From Streptomyces nojiriensis (GTDB taxonomy: Bacteria; Actinomycetota; Actinomycetes; Streptomycetales; Streptomycetaceae): a stretch of DNA of 64,000 nt. The notes beneath the pieces were generated by a model that saw only the letters and a program-made list of their open reading frames with translations, was not told the origin of the DNA and ran no database searches. This document shows, in pieces, positions 15,036-23,147 of the stretch; the stretch's first letter is position 1; each line of letters begins with the position of its first letter. A program made the translations under genes and the position numbers. The stretch spans positions 7,997,501 through 8,061,500 of the forward strand of contig NZ_CP071139.1 in NCBI RefSeq assembly GCF_017639205.1, read 5' to 3'.

Positions 15036-15731
15036 CTACGCGGCCCGGCGGGCGGGTACCGCGATCGCGGTGACGACCAGGCCGCGTTCCGCGAGCCAGC
15101 GGCCGGTGAACTCCGTCACCGGCCGCCCGTCGGGAGCGGTCCCCGGACGCAGGACGCGGGCCCGGAACGTGCCGCGCCGCGGACCCCCGGCCGGGAGGTG
15201 CTCGTCCGTACGGAAGGACAGGGCCGCGTCGTCGAAGTCCAGCTCGGTGCCCACCAGGGGGTACCAGGTCTTGTACACGGCCTCCTTGGCGCTGAACAGC
15301 AGCCGGTCCCGGCACAGCCGGGCCGCACCGGTCACCGGGGTGCGGGCCCAGACGAGCTCCTGGGGGAGGGCGATCGACTCCAGGACTCCCCGGGGCAGCG
15401 GCAGGTCGGGCTCGGCGTCGATGCCGACCGCCACCAGATCGGTGTCCCGGGCGAGGACAGCGGCCCGGTAGCCGGCGCAGTGGGTCATGCTGCCCACCAC
15501 GCCCGCGGGCCACTGCGGCACGTTGCGCTTCCCCGGCAGGACGGGCGTCGGCGGCAGCCCGAGCGCCGCCAGCGCGCGGCGGGCGCAGCCGCGTACGGTG
15601 GTGAACTCCTCGCGCCGCTCCTCCGTCGCCGCGGCGACCAGAACGGCCTCCTCGGGGTGGAGCACCGCAGAGCCGTCCGCCCCGAAGGCCTCGCCCGCGC
15701 GCACCTCTTCGGGCAGCAGGGTCTCTATCAC
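15036..15731 (-). CDS. 4'-phosphopantetheinyl transferase (Sfp/EntD type)
   Basis: 231 aa. Key motifs are GSMTHCAGYRAAV, the Mg-binding VGIDAEPDLPLP and FSAKEAVYKTWYP, all diagnostic of EntD/Sfp-type PPTases. It transfers phosphopantetheine from CoA to the Ser of ACP domains and so activates the PKS. Translation starts at a GTG whose last bases form the TGA of the upstream phosphoesterase (GTGA overlap, 15731-15728), so synthesis of the two is coupled. It may also serve the free carrier protein at 59.5 kb, but that is speculation. Confidence 0.95.
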   Translation of the reverse strand: MIETLLPEEVRAGEAFGADGSAVLHPEEAVLVAAATEERREEFTTVRGCARRALAALGLPPTPVLPGKRNVPQWPAGVVGSMTHCAGYRAAVLARDTDLVAVGIDAEPDLPLPRGVLESIALPQELVWARTPVTGAARLCRDRLLFSAKEAVYKTWYPLVGTELDFDDAALSFRTDEHLPAGGPRRGTFRARVLRPGTAPDGRPVTEFTGRWLAERGLVVTAIAVPARRAA

Positions 15732-16651
15732 GTGCGGGGCTCTTCCTCGGTGTAGGGCAGGATCTGCCGCAGCAGGCCCTTGGGGTGGCCTCGCTTGCGC
15801 CACTCGCGCGGGTAGCCGATCGACACCTCCTCGAACCGCACCCCGTCGTACCAGGTGGTCCGGGGGATGTGCAGGTGGCCGTAGACCACGGCGGCCGTAC
15901 GGAACCTGCGGTGCCAGTCGGCGGTGAGCACGGTGCCGCACCACTGGGCGAACTCCGGGTGCCACAGCACGTCGGTGGGCTGGCGGACCAGCGGGAAGTG
16001 GTTGACCAGGACCAGCGGCACCGCCGGGTCGTGCGCCTCCAGCCGGCGCAGGGTGAGCTCGACCCGGGCCCGGCACCAGGCGTCCCGGCTCGGGTGCGGG
16101 TCGGGGTGCAGGAGGTACTCGTCCGTGCAGACGACGCCGGCCTCGTGCGCCCGGGCCAGCGACTCCTCCTTGGTCGTGGTGCCCGCCACCCGGAACGTGT
16201 AGTCGTACAGCAGGAACAGCGGGGCGACGGCGACCGGGCCGCCGGGTCCCCGCCACACCGGCCACGGGTCCTCGGGCGTCACCACGCCCAGCCCGCGGCA
16301 CAGCTCCACCAGGTGCCGGTAGCGCTCCTCGCCGCGGGCCTGGACCGCGTCCTCGCGCGGGGTCCACAGCTCGTGGTTGCCCGGAGCCCACACCACCTTG
16401 GCGAAGCGCCCGGCCAGCAGGCGCAGCGCCCACTCGATGTCCTCGGTCAGCTCGCCGACGTCGCCGGCGACGAGCAGCCAGTCATCCGGGTGGGTGGGCT
16501 TGAGGGATTCGGTGATGGGCCGGTTGTCGGCCATCCCGATGTGCAGATCGCTCACCGCGAGCAACCGGGGACCGGCCGCGGCGGCGGCGGGCGCGGCTCC
16601 GGCGGTGCCGGGCGCGGGCTGGGCGGCGGGATCAGGCAGTATGCGCGACAT
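15728..16651 (-). CDS. Calcineurin-like metallophosphoesterase
   Basis: 307 aa. The metal-binding set of the metallophosphoesterase fold is visible: SDLHIG, VAGDVGE, APGNHELW, NHFPL and YGHLHI. The N-terminal 28 residues form an Ala/Pro-rich extension. The gene overlaps the LAL gene by 20 bp upstream and the PPTase by 4 bp downstream, so the three form one minus-strand operon. The substrate is unknown. The tight link to the PPTase suggests a role tied to carrier-protein or CoA chemistry, which is inference. Confidence 0.9.
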   Translation of the reverse strand: MSRILPDPAAQPAPGTAGAAPAAAAAGPRLLAVSDLHIGMADNRPITESLKPTHPDDWLLVAGDVGELTEDIEWALRLLAGRFAKVVWAPGNHELWTPREDAVQARGEERYRHLVELCRGLGVVTPEDPWPVWRGPGGPVAVAPLFLLYDYTFRVAGTTTKEESLARAHEAGVVCTDEYLLHPDPHPSRDAWCRARVELTLRRLEAHDPAVPLVLVNHFPLVRQPTDVLWHPEFAQWCGTVLTADWHRRFRTAAVVYGHLHIPRTTWYDGVRFEEVSIGYPREWRKRGHPKGLLRQILPYTEEEPRT

Positions 16652-19616
16652 CGATGTCCCAACTGACCGGGAGGTCTTGACGACGAGTGATATTGATCTT
16701 CCTGTAAACCCGCGTCAGATGCTGCTCCACGGTGCTGACCGTGATGAACAGCTTGGCGCCGATCTCCCGGTTCGTGTACCCGTGCGCGGCGAGCGCCGCC
16801 ACCCGGCGCTCGGCGTCCGTCAGGATGGACGCCGCGGCCGGCTGCGCCCGCACGGGGCCCGGCGCCGGAGCGGCCGCGAGCCACGGCGGCGCGCTCTGCG
16901 AGGGCTGCTCGGCCTGGAGCTGGGACAGGTCCCGGGCCCCGCCCGCTTCGGCGATCCGCCCCGCCCGCCGGGCGTAGGTCTTGCCCTGCGCCGTGTCACC
17001 GAGCCGCTCGTGGGCGGTTCCGAGGTCGGTCAGCGCCCGGGCCAGCTCGAACGAGTCACCCTCCTCCTGGAGCAGGGCCACGGCCCGGTCCAGCAGGGCG
17101 GGCCGTTCCGGCAGCGGCCGGGCACCCGCCAGGACGCGCAGGGCCAGGCCCCGCACCCGCGGTCCGGGGTCCTCGGCGAGCTGCTCCCTCGCGAACCGCT
17201 CCGCCTGGTCGCGGTTGCCGAGGGCCAGCGAGGCCTCCGCGACCCCGACCCGCCAGGGCGCCAGGCCCGCCCGGTCCATGTTCCACTCGCGCATCAGCCG
17301 CCCGCAGGTCATGAAGTCCGTGAGCGCCGCGTGGTGCCGTCCGGTGGCGAGCTGGTGTCTACCACGCGCGTAGACAAAGTGCAGGCCGTAGCGGGTCAGC
17401 AGCATCTGCTCGGGCACCGGGTGGTCCACCAGCGCCGCCGCCGCCTCGTGGTCGCCCATCGCGGTCCGCGCCTCGATGAGCGCGGACAGCGGCATGCCGA
17501 TGCCCACGCCCCAGCCGTGCGGCGGGAGTTGCTCCAGGGCCTCCTCCGCCAGCCGGCGCGCCTGTGCCGGCTCGCCGCGGCGCAGCGCCATGTGCGCGCG
17601 CATCGCCTGCATGACCGCGGTCCACCCGGGCGCCCCGCGCTCGGCGGCCTCCTCCAGCAGCCGGTCCGTCCACAGGGTCGCCGCGCCCAGCCGCTCCGCG
17701 TACAGCAGGGCCAGCAGGCACGCCCGCACGGTGACGTGCGTCTCCTCCGTGAGGCGGCTCCCGGACAGGATCCGCTCGGCGTTCTCGGTGAGCCGCTCGT
17801 CCGCCTCGGCGCGGTCCCGTACGCCCGGGGCCGTGCCGCCGGGGGCCGCCGGGGCGCCGGGCGCCGCCGGGCCGCCGGTGCCCGCGCTCAGGATGCCGTG
17901 CAACGCCACCATCGCGGCCAGGATGCCGTCCTCGGCGGCGCCCGCGGGATGCGCCGCCCCGTCCCAGGCCGGGGCGAGCGCGCCGTCCCACGCCGGGCCC
18001 AGCGCGCCGTCCAGCCGGTCCAGCAGCTTGGGGTACGTGGAGGCCAGCACCAGCCGTACGCTGCGAAGCTCGGCGGTCATCGCGGGATCGGGGTTCCCGG
18101 GCCAGCCCTCCAGGGCGTGCTGGATCGCCGTTGCCGCGTCGTCGATCCAGCCGTTCCACAGCAAGTCGCCGACCAGCCGCAGGGATTCCGTGACCGGGAG
18201 CGAACCCTCGTGCAACGCCGCGTTGAGCGGCCGCAGTTCGCGCGCCCAGGCGGAGGGGTTGACCCGCCATATGAACTTGGCCATGCTCGACCGGAGCTGG
18301 ATCCGCTCCCGCTGGTCCGAGGAGCACTCCTCGGCCAGCCGCAGGCAGCGCACCGCGAACCCGACGCGCTGCGAGGCCAGCGCCGTGTGCGCGGCGTCGC
18401 TCAGCACCCCCGGCACCCACTCCTCGTCGGGAACGCCCGACCCGAGGCCCAGCAGGTGCGCGGCGACGGCCATCGGCGCCGCCCCGGCCCCGTACAGCAG
18501 CCGAGCGGCGCGCCGGCGCAGCCGGGCCACGTCCTCGTCGTCCAGGCTCTCCAGGACCGCCGTCCGTACCGCGCCGTGCCAGAAGCGCGAGCCCTGGAGG
18601 ATGCCCGCGTCTCCGAGAGCGGCCACCACCTCCTCCACCGTCCGCTCCTCGGCCTCCACCAGCCGGGCCAGCAACGGCAGCCGGCCGGAGCCGCCGAGCA
18701 GTGCGATGCCCTGTGCGACCCGCAGGCCGTCGGCGCCCGTCCGGTGGATGCAGATCAGCGCGTCGCGCACGAACCGGTCGCCCGGCTGGAACGGTCTGTC
18801 GTCCGCTTCCACGCCCCGCCGCCGGGGGTCGTGGTCGTCCAGGAGGCCGCGCACGAGCAGCGGGTTGCCTCCGGTGGCCGCGTGCAGGGCGGCGGCCAGC
18901 CGGGCGGTGAGCGCGGGCGCGTTCGCGTGGGCGGCCGAACGGTCCATCTCCGCGGCCCGGTGGGCCAGCAGGGCCTCGACCCCCCGGACGCTGAGCGGGC
19001 GCAGCCGCAGGCGCGGCCCCTCGATCCGACGGAACAGTTCCTCCAGGACGCGCGGCGGGGTCGCGCCCGCGTCAGGGCCCCGGGTGACCATCAGCGAGAG
19101 GCCCGCCCCCGCGGTGCGCGCGCGGCCCAGGGCGTACAACAGGCAGTGCAGGGACTGCGGATCGGCGTACTGGACGTCGTCGATCGCGATCAGGACGGGC
19201 CCGCGCGCCGCGAGGCCGGCGAGCCGGGCGTGGAACGCCATGAGGGTCTGGGTGGGGACGAGGTCCTCGGTGCCGGCCGGCCCGTGGAGCGGGAGGGGGC
19301 CCGAGGCGTCCGCGGTGTCGCGCAGCAGTTCCTCCACCACGCCGAAGGGGATGTCCTGTTCGGCGGCGGAGGTCACGGCGCTGAGGAGCCGGACGCCCGA
19401 GTCGGCCGTCCGCTCCAGCACGCGGTGCAGCAGAGCCGTCTTACCCGAGGCGACCGGGCCGCTGATCACGGCGGTCCGGCCGGGCGCGCTGAGGTCGCCG
19501 GGAGTGCCGGCGAGTGTGGTTCCGTACGTGGCTCCGTGTCCGGTTCCGTGGGACCGGGCGGCGCCGGTCACCCAGGAGGTCAGCTTGGCGATCTGTTCAT
19601 CCCGCTCCACCAACAT
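16632..19616 (-). CDS. LuxR-family transcriptional regulator of the LAL class
   Basis: 994 aa. The N-terminal ATPase has Walker A SGPVASGKTALL (near residue 52) and Walker B VLIAIDDVQYAD. A long helical TPR-like middle follows, and the C-terminus is a LuxR helix-turn-helix (LTDAERRVAALAAHGYTNRE onward). This size and order define LAL regulators, the usual cluster-situated activators of macrolide and polyene PKS genes. The ATG follows GGGAGG by 11 nt. It leads an operon with the phosphoesterase and PPTase and diverges from the carboxylase gene across 483 bp. Repeated TAGGGGT boxes in four cluster promoters are candidate targets. Confidence 0.95.
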   Translation of the reverse strand: MLVERDEQIAKLTSWVTGAARSHGTGHGATYGTTLAGTPGDLSAPGRTAVISGPVASGKTALLHRVLERTADSGVRLLSAVTSAAEQDIPFGVVEELLRDTADASGPLPLHGPAGTEDLVPTQTLMAFHARLAGLAARGPVLIAIDDVQYADPQSLHCLLYALGRARTAGAGLSLMVTRGPDAGATPPRVLEELFRRIEGPRLRLRPLSVRGVEALLAHRAAEMDRSAAHANAPALTARLAAALHAATGGNPLLVRGLLDDHDPRRRGVEADDRPFQPGDRFVRDALICIHRTGADGLRVAQGIALLGGSGRLPLLARLVEAEERTVEEVVAALGDAGILQGSRFWHGAVRTAVLESLDDEDVARLRRRAARLLYGAGAAPMAVAAHLLGLGSGVPDEEWVPGVLSDAAHTALASQRVGFAVRCLRLAEECSSDQRERIQLRSSMAKFIWRVNPSAWARELRPLNAALHEGSLPVTESLRLVGDLLWNGWIDDAATAIQHALEGWPGNPDPAMTAELRSVRLVLASTYPKLLDRLDGALGPAWDGALAPAWDGAAHPAGAAEDGILAAMVALHGILSAGTGGPAAPGAPAAPGGTAPGVRDRAEADERLTENAERILSGSRLTEETHVTVRACLLALLYAERLGAATLWTDRLLEEAAERGAPGWTAVMQAMRAHMALRRGEPAQARRLAEEALEQLPPHGWGVGIGMPLSALIEARTAMGDHEAAAALVDHPVPEQMLLTRYGLHFVYARGRHQLATGRHHAALTDFMTCGRLMREWNMDRAGLAPWRVGVAEASLALGNRDQAERFAREQLAEDPGPRVRGLALRVLAGARPLPERPALLDRAVALLQEEGDSFELARALTDLGTAHERLGDTAQGKTYARRAGRIAEAGGARDLSQLQAEQPSQSAPPWLAAAPAPGPVRAQPAAASILTDAERRVAALAAHGYTNREIGAKLFITVSTVEQHLTRVYRKINITRRQDLPVSWDIDVAHTA

Positions 19617-19956
19617 GGCTGTGGAAGCCTCCCCGAGAGAGATAAGAAACGTCGCATGTCGGTCTCATGGCATGACATGGCTATTCACTTCGAGTTACCG
19701 CACGTACAGGAAGACGGTGCCCGAGGAGCGCCTGGAATTCAGCGCTCACCGTTGGTCAAACGGCAGGCCGGTACTTCCCGTTCGGCGGGTTGATTGAACT
19801 GTACCAACTTTGGCCCGGTCGGCTGCCTGCGCTCCTTTCCCGTGACACACGGAACCGATGCGCAGCCGGTTCAACTAAATCCGCCACCCTCCGTTTCGTC
19901 ACGATCGGAAACCTCAAGGAAACCTCAAATACGTCTGGATTCGACTGTTTCCGCTC

Positions 19957-20023
19957 TAGGGGTGGTCACGCGGAGATTAGGGGTCGGAGGCGGTGGAGAA
20001 GCCGCGTCGGCCGCTCGTTTAAT
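19957..20023 (+). promoter_or_regulatory. Putative LAL boxes and promoter in the 19617-20099 divergent region
   Basis: TAGGGG occurs at 19957 and again at 19978, the same 21-bp spacing as in the 10-kb control region. The second copy (TAGGGGT, 19978-19984) is followed after 33 nt by TTTAAT (20018-20023), a weak -10 candidate. The rest of this 483-bp region is comparatively AT-rich and holds no gene. It separates the LAL operon from the carboxylase/amidinohydrolase operon and could control both. Confidence 0.45.
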
Positions 20024-20099
20024 GGCGGGGGAGCGGCCCTTTGGAGGTCCGCGTGAACCGATGACGCCCGCATCCGCGGGGCCGGGGTCGAGAGGGCAC

Positions 20100-21656
20100 A
20101 TGACGACGAACCTCACCGGGAAAGTGGCCGAGTTGCGCGAGTTGCGCGAGCTGGCGCGGCGTGGCCCCAGTGACCGGGCGACCGAGGCGCAGCACGCCAA
20201 GGGCAAGCTGACGGCCCGGGAGCGGATCGCGCTCCTGCTGGACGAGGAGTCCTTCCGGGAGGTCGAGCAGCTGCGCCGGCACCGGGCGTCGGGTTTCGGC
20301 CTGGAGGCGAAGAAGCCGTACACCGATGGTGTGATCACGGGGTGGGGCACGGTCGAGGGCCGGACGGTCTTCGTCTACGCGCACGACTTCCGCATCTTCG
20401 GCGGCGCCCTGGGCGAGGCTCACGCCACGAAGATCCACAAGATCATGGACATGGCCATCGCGGCCGGTGCCCCGCTGGTCTCCCTGAACGACGGCGCCGG
20501 CGCCCGTATCCAGGAGGGCGTCTCGGCGCTGGCCGGCTACGGCGGCATCTTCCAGCGCAACACCAAGGCCTCGGGCGTCATCCCGCAGATCTCGGTCATG
20601 CTGGGCCCCTGCGCCGGTGGCGCCGCGTACTCCCCGGCCCTCACGGACTTCGTGTTCATGGTCCGGGAGACCTCGCAGATGTTCATCACCGGCCCGGACG
20701 TGGTCCGCGCGGTGACCGGCGAGGAGATCACCCAGAACGGCCTCGGCGGCGCCGACGTGCACGCCGAGACCTCCGGCGTCGCGCACTTCGCGTACGACGA
20801 CGAGGAGACCTGCATCTCCGAGGTCCGGTACCTCATCTCGATGCTGCCCTCCAACAACCGCGAGAACCCGCCCGTCCACGGCAGCTCCGATCCGGCGGAC
20901 CGCCGCAGCGAGGTCCTGCTGGACCTGGTCCCCGCGGACGGCAACCGCCCGTACGACATGCTCAAGGTCATCGAGGAGCTCGTCGACGAAGGCGACGTCC
21001 TGGAGATCCACGAGCGGTGGGCCCGCAACATCATCTGCGCGCTGGCGCGCCTGGACGGGCAGGTCGTGGGCATCGTCGCCAACCAGCCCGGGCATCTGGC
21101 CGGTGTCCTGGACATCCACGCCTCGGAGAAGGCCGCGCGCTTCGTCCAGTTGTGCGACGCGTTCAACATCCCGATCATCACGCTCCTGGACGTCCCCGGC
21201 TTCCTGCCGGGCGTGGACCAGGAGCACGGCGGGATCATCCGCCACGGCGCGAAGCTGCTGTACGCGTACTGCAACGCCACGGTGCCGCGGATCAGCCTGA
21301 TCCTGCGCAAGGCCTACGGCGGCGCGTACATCGTCATGGACTCGCAGTCCATCGGTGCCGACCTGACCTATGCCTGGCCGACCAACGAGATCGCGGTGAT
21401 GGGCGCGGAGGGTGCGGCCAACGTCATCTTCCGCAAGCAGATCGCGGACGCCGAGGACCCCGAGGCGATGCGCGCGCGCATGGTCAAGGAGTACAAGGCC
21501 GAGCTGATGCACCCGTACTACGCGGCCGAGCGCGGCCTGGTCGACGACGTCATCGACCCCGCCGAGACCCGCTCCACTCTGATCAGCGCCCTCGCGATGC
21601 TCCGCAACAAGCACGCCGATCTGCCGCAGCGCAAGCACGGCAACCCCCCGATGTGA
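20100..21656 (+). CDS. pccB: Acyl-CoA carboxylase, carboxyltransferase beta subunit (propionyl-CoA type)
   Basis: 518 aa. It starts with the typical KLTARERIALLLDE region and contains two crotonase-like carboxyltransferase halves, with the oxyanion-hole Gly motifs GPCAGGAAYSPA and RKAYGGAYIVM. The enzyme moves carboxyl from biotin to propionyl-CoA (or acetyl-CoA), making methylmalonyl- or malonyl-CoA. Its location suggests extender supply for the PKS. An alpha (biotin) subunit is not seen here. ATG 20100 is preceded by GAGGG; an in-frame ATG at 20061 with GGAGG 13 nt upstream is a possible alternative. The amidinohydrolase gene follows 34 bp downstream in the same direction. Confidence 0.93.
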   Translation: MTTNLTGKVAELRELRELARRGPSDRATEAQHAKGKLTARERIALLLDEESFREVEQLRRHRASGFGLEAKKPYTDGVITGWGTVEGRTVFVYAHDFRIFGGALGEAHATKIHKIMDMAIAAGAPLVSLNDGAGARIQEGVSALAGYGGIFQRNTKASGVIPQISVMLGPCAGGAAYSPALTDFVFMVRETSQMFITGPDVVRAVTGEEITQNGLGGADVHAETSGVAHFAYDDEETCISEVRYLISMLPSNNRENPPVHGSSDPADRRSEVLLDLVPADGNRPYDMLKVIEELVDEGDVLEIHERWARNIICALARLDGQVVGIVANQPGHLAGVLDIHASEKAARFVQLCDAFNIPIITLLDVPGFLPGVDQEHGGIIRHGAKLLYAYCNATVPRISLILRKAYGGAYIVMDSQSIGADLTYAWPTNEIAVMGAEGAANVIFRKQIADAEDPEAMRARMVKEYKAELMHPYYAAERGLVDDVIDPAETRSTLISALAMLRNKHADLPQRKHGNPPM

Positions 21657-21690
21657 CCCCGCAGCACCCTGGAAAGGCACTGATCGCACC

Positions 21691-22680
21691 ATGACCGCCC
21701 AGCCCAACGGAGTGACTCCGCCGCTGCCGCCGACCGAGACCGACCGGACGCTCCACTTCGCCGGTCAGGCCACGTTCGGGCGCGTCCCCCGCCTGGACCA
21801 GGTGGAGAAGGCGGACATCGCCGTGGTCGGGATCCCGTACGACGGCGGCGTCACGTACCGCCCCGGAGCGCGCTTCGGCGGCAACGCCATTCGTGAGGCC
21901 TCGCGCACCCTGCGCCCCTACAACCCGGCGCAGGACGTCTACCCGTACCACTTCAGCCAGGTCGCGGACGCCGGTGACATCAGCGCCAACCCGTTCAACG
22001 CGGGCGAGGCGGTGGAGACGATCGAGGCCGCCGCCGACGAGCTGCTCTCGGGCGGTGCCCGGCTCATGACGCTGGGCGGCGACCACACCGTCGCGCTGCC
22101 GCTGCTGCGCTCCGTGGCCAAGAAGCACGGCCCGGTGGCGGTCCTGCACTTCGACGCGCACCTGGACACCTGGGACGACTACTTCGGCCAGCAGTACACC
22201 CACGGCATGCCGTTCCGCCGGGCCGTGCAGGAGGGCGTCGTCGACACCTCGGCCCTCTGCCACGTCGGAACGCGCGGCCCGATCTACGGCAAGCAGGACC
22301 TCGACGACGACGCCAAGCTCGGCTTCGGCATCGTCACCTCGGCGGACGTGATGCGGCGCGGGGTGGACGAGATCGCCCAGCAGCTGCGCGAGCGGGTCGG
22401 CGACCGGCCCCTGTACATCTCCATCGACATCGACGTCCTGGACCCGGCGCACGCGCCGGGCACCGGCACGCCCGAGGCCGGCGGCATGACCTCCCGCGAG
22501 CTGCTGGAAATCCTGCGCGGCCTGTCGGAATGCCACCTGGTCTCCGCCGACATTGTGGAGGTCGCGCCGGCGTACGACCACGCGGGAATCACCTCGACCG
22601 CCGCGTCCCACGCCGCGTACGAGCTGATCACCATCATGTCCAAGCAGATCGCCCCGGTCCGCTGGGGCCTGACGCAGTAG
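21691..22680 (+). CDS. Agmatinase-family amidinohydrolase (probable late guanidino-removing enzyme)
   Basis: 329 aa ureohydrolase. The Mn-binding motifs are all present: LGGDHTVALPLL, HFDAHLDTWDDY and SIDIDVLDPAHAPGTGTPE. The family hydrolyses a guanidino group to an amine plus urea. In mediomycin and related pathways such an enzyme converts the guanidino-ended polyketide to its amino-ended form, and that role fits the cluster. Agmatinase activity in polyamine metabolism is the alternative. It is the last gene of the cluster on this side, probably co-transcribed with the carboxylase gene, and is followed by a terminator. Confidence 0.9.
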   Translation: MTAQPNGVTPPLPPTETDRTLHFAGQATFGRVPRLDQVEKADIAVVGIPYDGGVTYRPGARFGGNAIREASRTLRPYNPAQDVYPYHFSQVADAGDISANPFNAGEAVETIEAAADELLSGGARLMTLGGDHTVALPLLRSVAKKHGPVAVLHFDAHLDTWDDYFGQQYTHGMPFRRAVQEGVVDTSALCHVGTRGPIYGKQDLDDDAKLGFGIVTSADVMRRGVDEIAQQLRERVGDRPLYISIDIDVLDPAHAPGTGTPEAGGMTSRELLEILRGLSECHLVSADIVEVAPAYDHAGITSTAASHAAYELITIMSKQIAPVRWGLTQ

Positions 22681-22706
22681 CCGCCGCGCTCGCATGCGTG
22701 AATTCA

Positions 22707-22732
22707 CCCGGCCGGCCGCTTGGCCGGCCGGG
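22707..22732 (+). terminator. Terminator after the amidinohydrolase gene
   Basis: An 11-bp perfect stem (22707-22717 with 22722-22732, GCTT loop) is followed by an AT-rich run. It marks the likely edge of the macrolide cluster. Confidence 0.8.
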
Positions 22733-23147
22733 TCATTACCTTATTCACGCCCGGGTCGGCATGCAGGATGAGCGGGTGTCCTATTAAAATTCCACGAAAT
22801 CTTGTGCCGAGCGCGGACGGGAATTGAACCAGTGCGGTCACGTCCCCGAATTCCGCGCCAATGCCCTGCCCGAATCCGGGCAGCGATGGAGTGATTCCGG
22901 CATCGGCGAACGCTTGCCCCCCGACCATGCCCCGCCGCGGGCGCTCACGTCATCCTTTCGTTCATTGAGTTCATGCCGGGCGTGCTCTGGGGGCGGGCCC
23001 GGCGCGACCGGTCCATCGGGGGAGCCCTGCACATGGACGAGTCGCGCAGGGGGGCTCGGTCGGCAAGCCGGCGCGCCCGCACGTCGGAAAGGTCAGGAAG
23101 GCCAGGAAGGCCAGGACCAATTGACCAGGCGATCCGACAGCCGTGCT
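22733..23147. other. Intergenic stretch without a supported gene
   Basis: About 415 bp downstream of the cluster terminator and of the 3' end of the HD/NTF2 gene. Third-position GC does not show a coding pattern in any frame, and there is no RBS-preceded start with a sensible product. Parts are AT-rich for this genome. I see no repeat or RNA gene in it. Confidence 0.6.

Noticed and set aside
16377..19793. A plus-strand frame of 1138 aa opposite the LAL and phosphoesterase genes
   Set aside because: Shadow of the well-supported minus-strand genes; composition biased and no recognisable motif.
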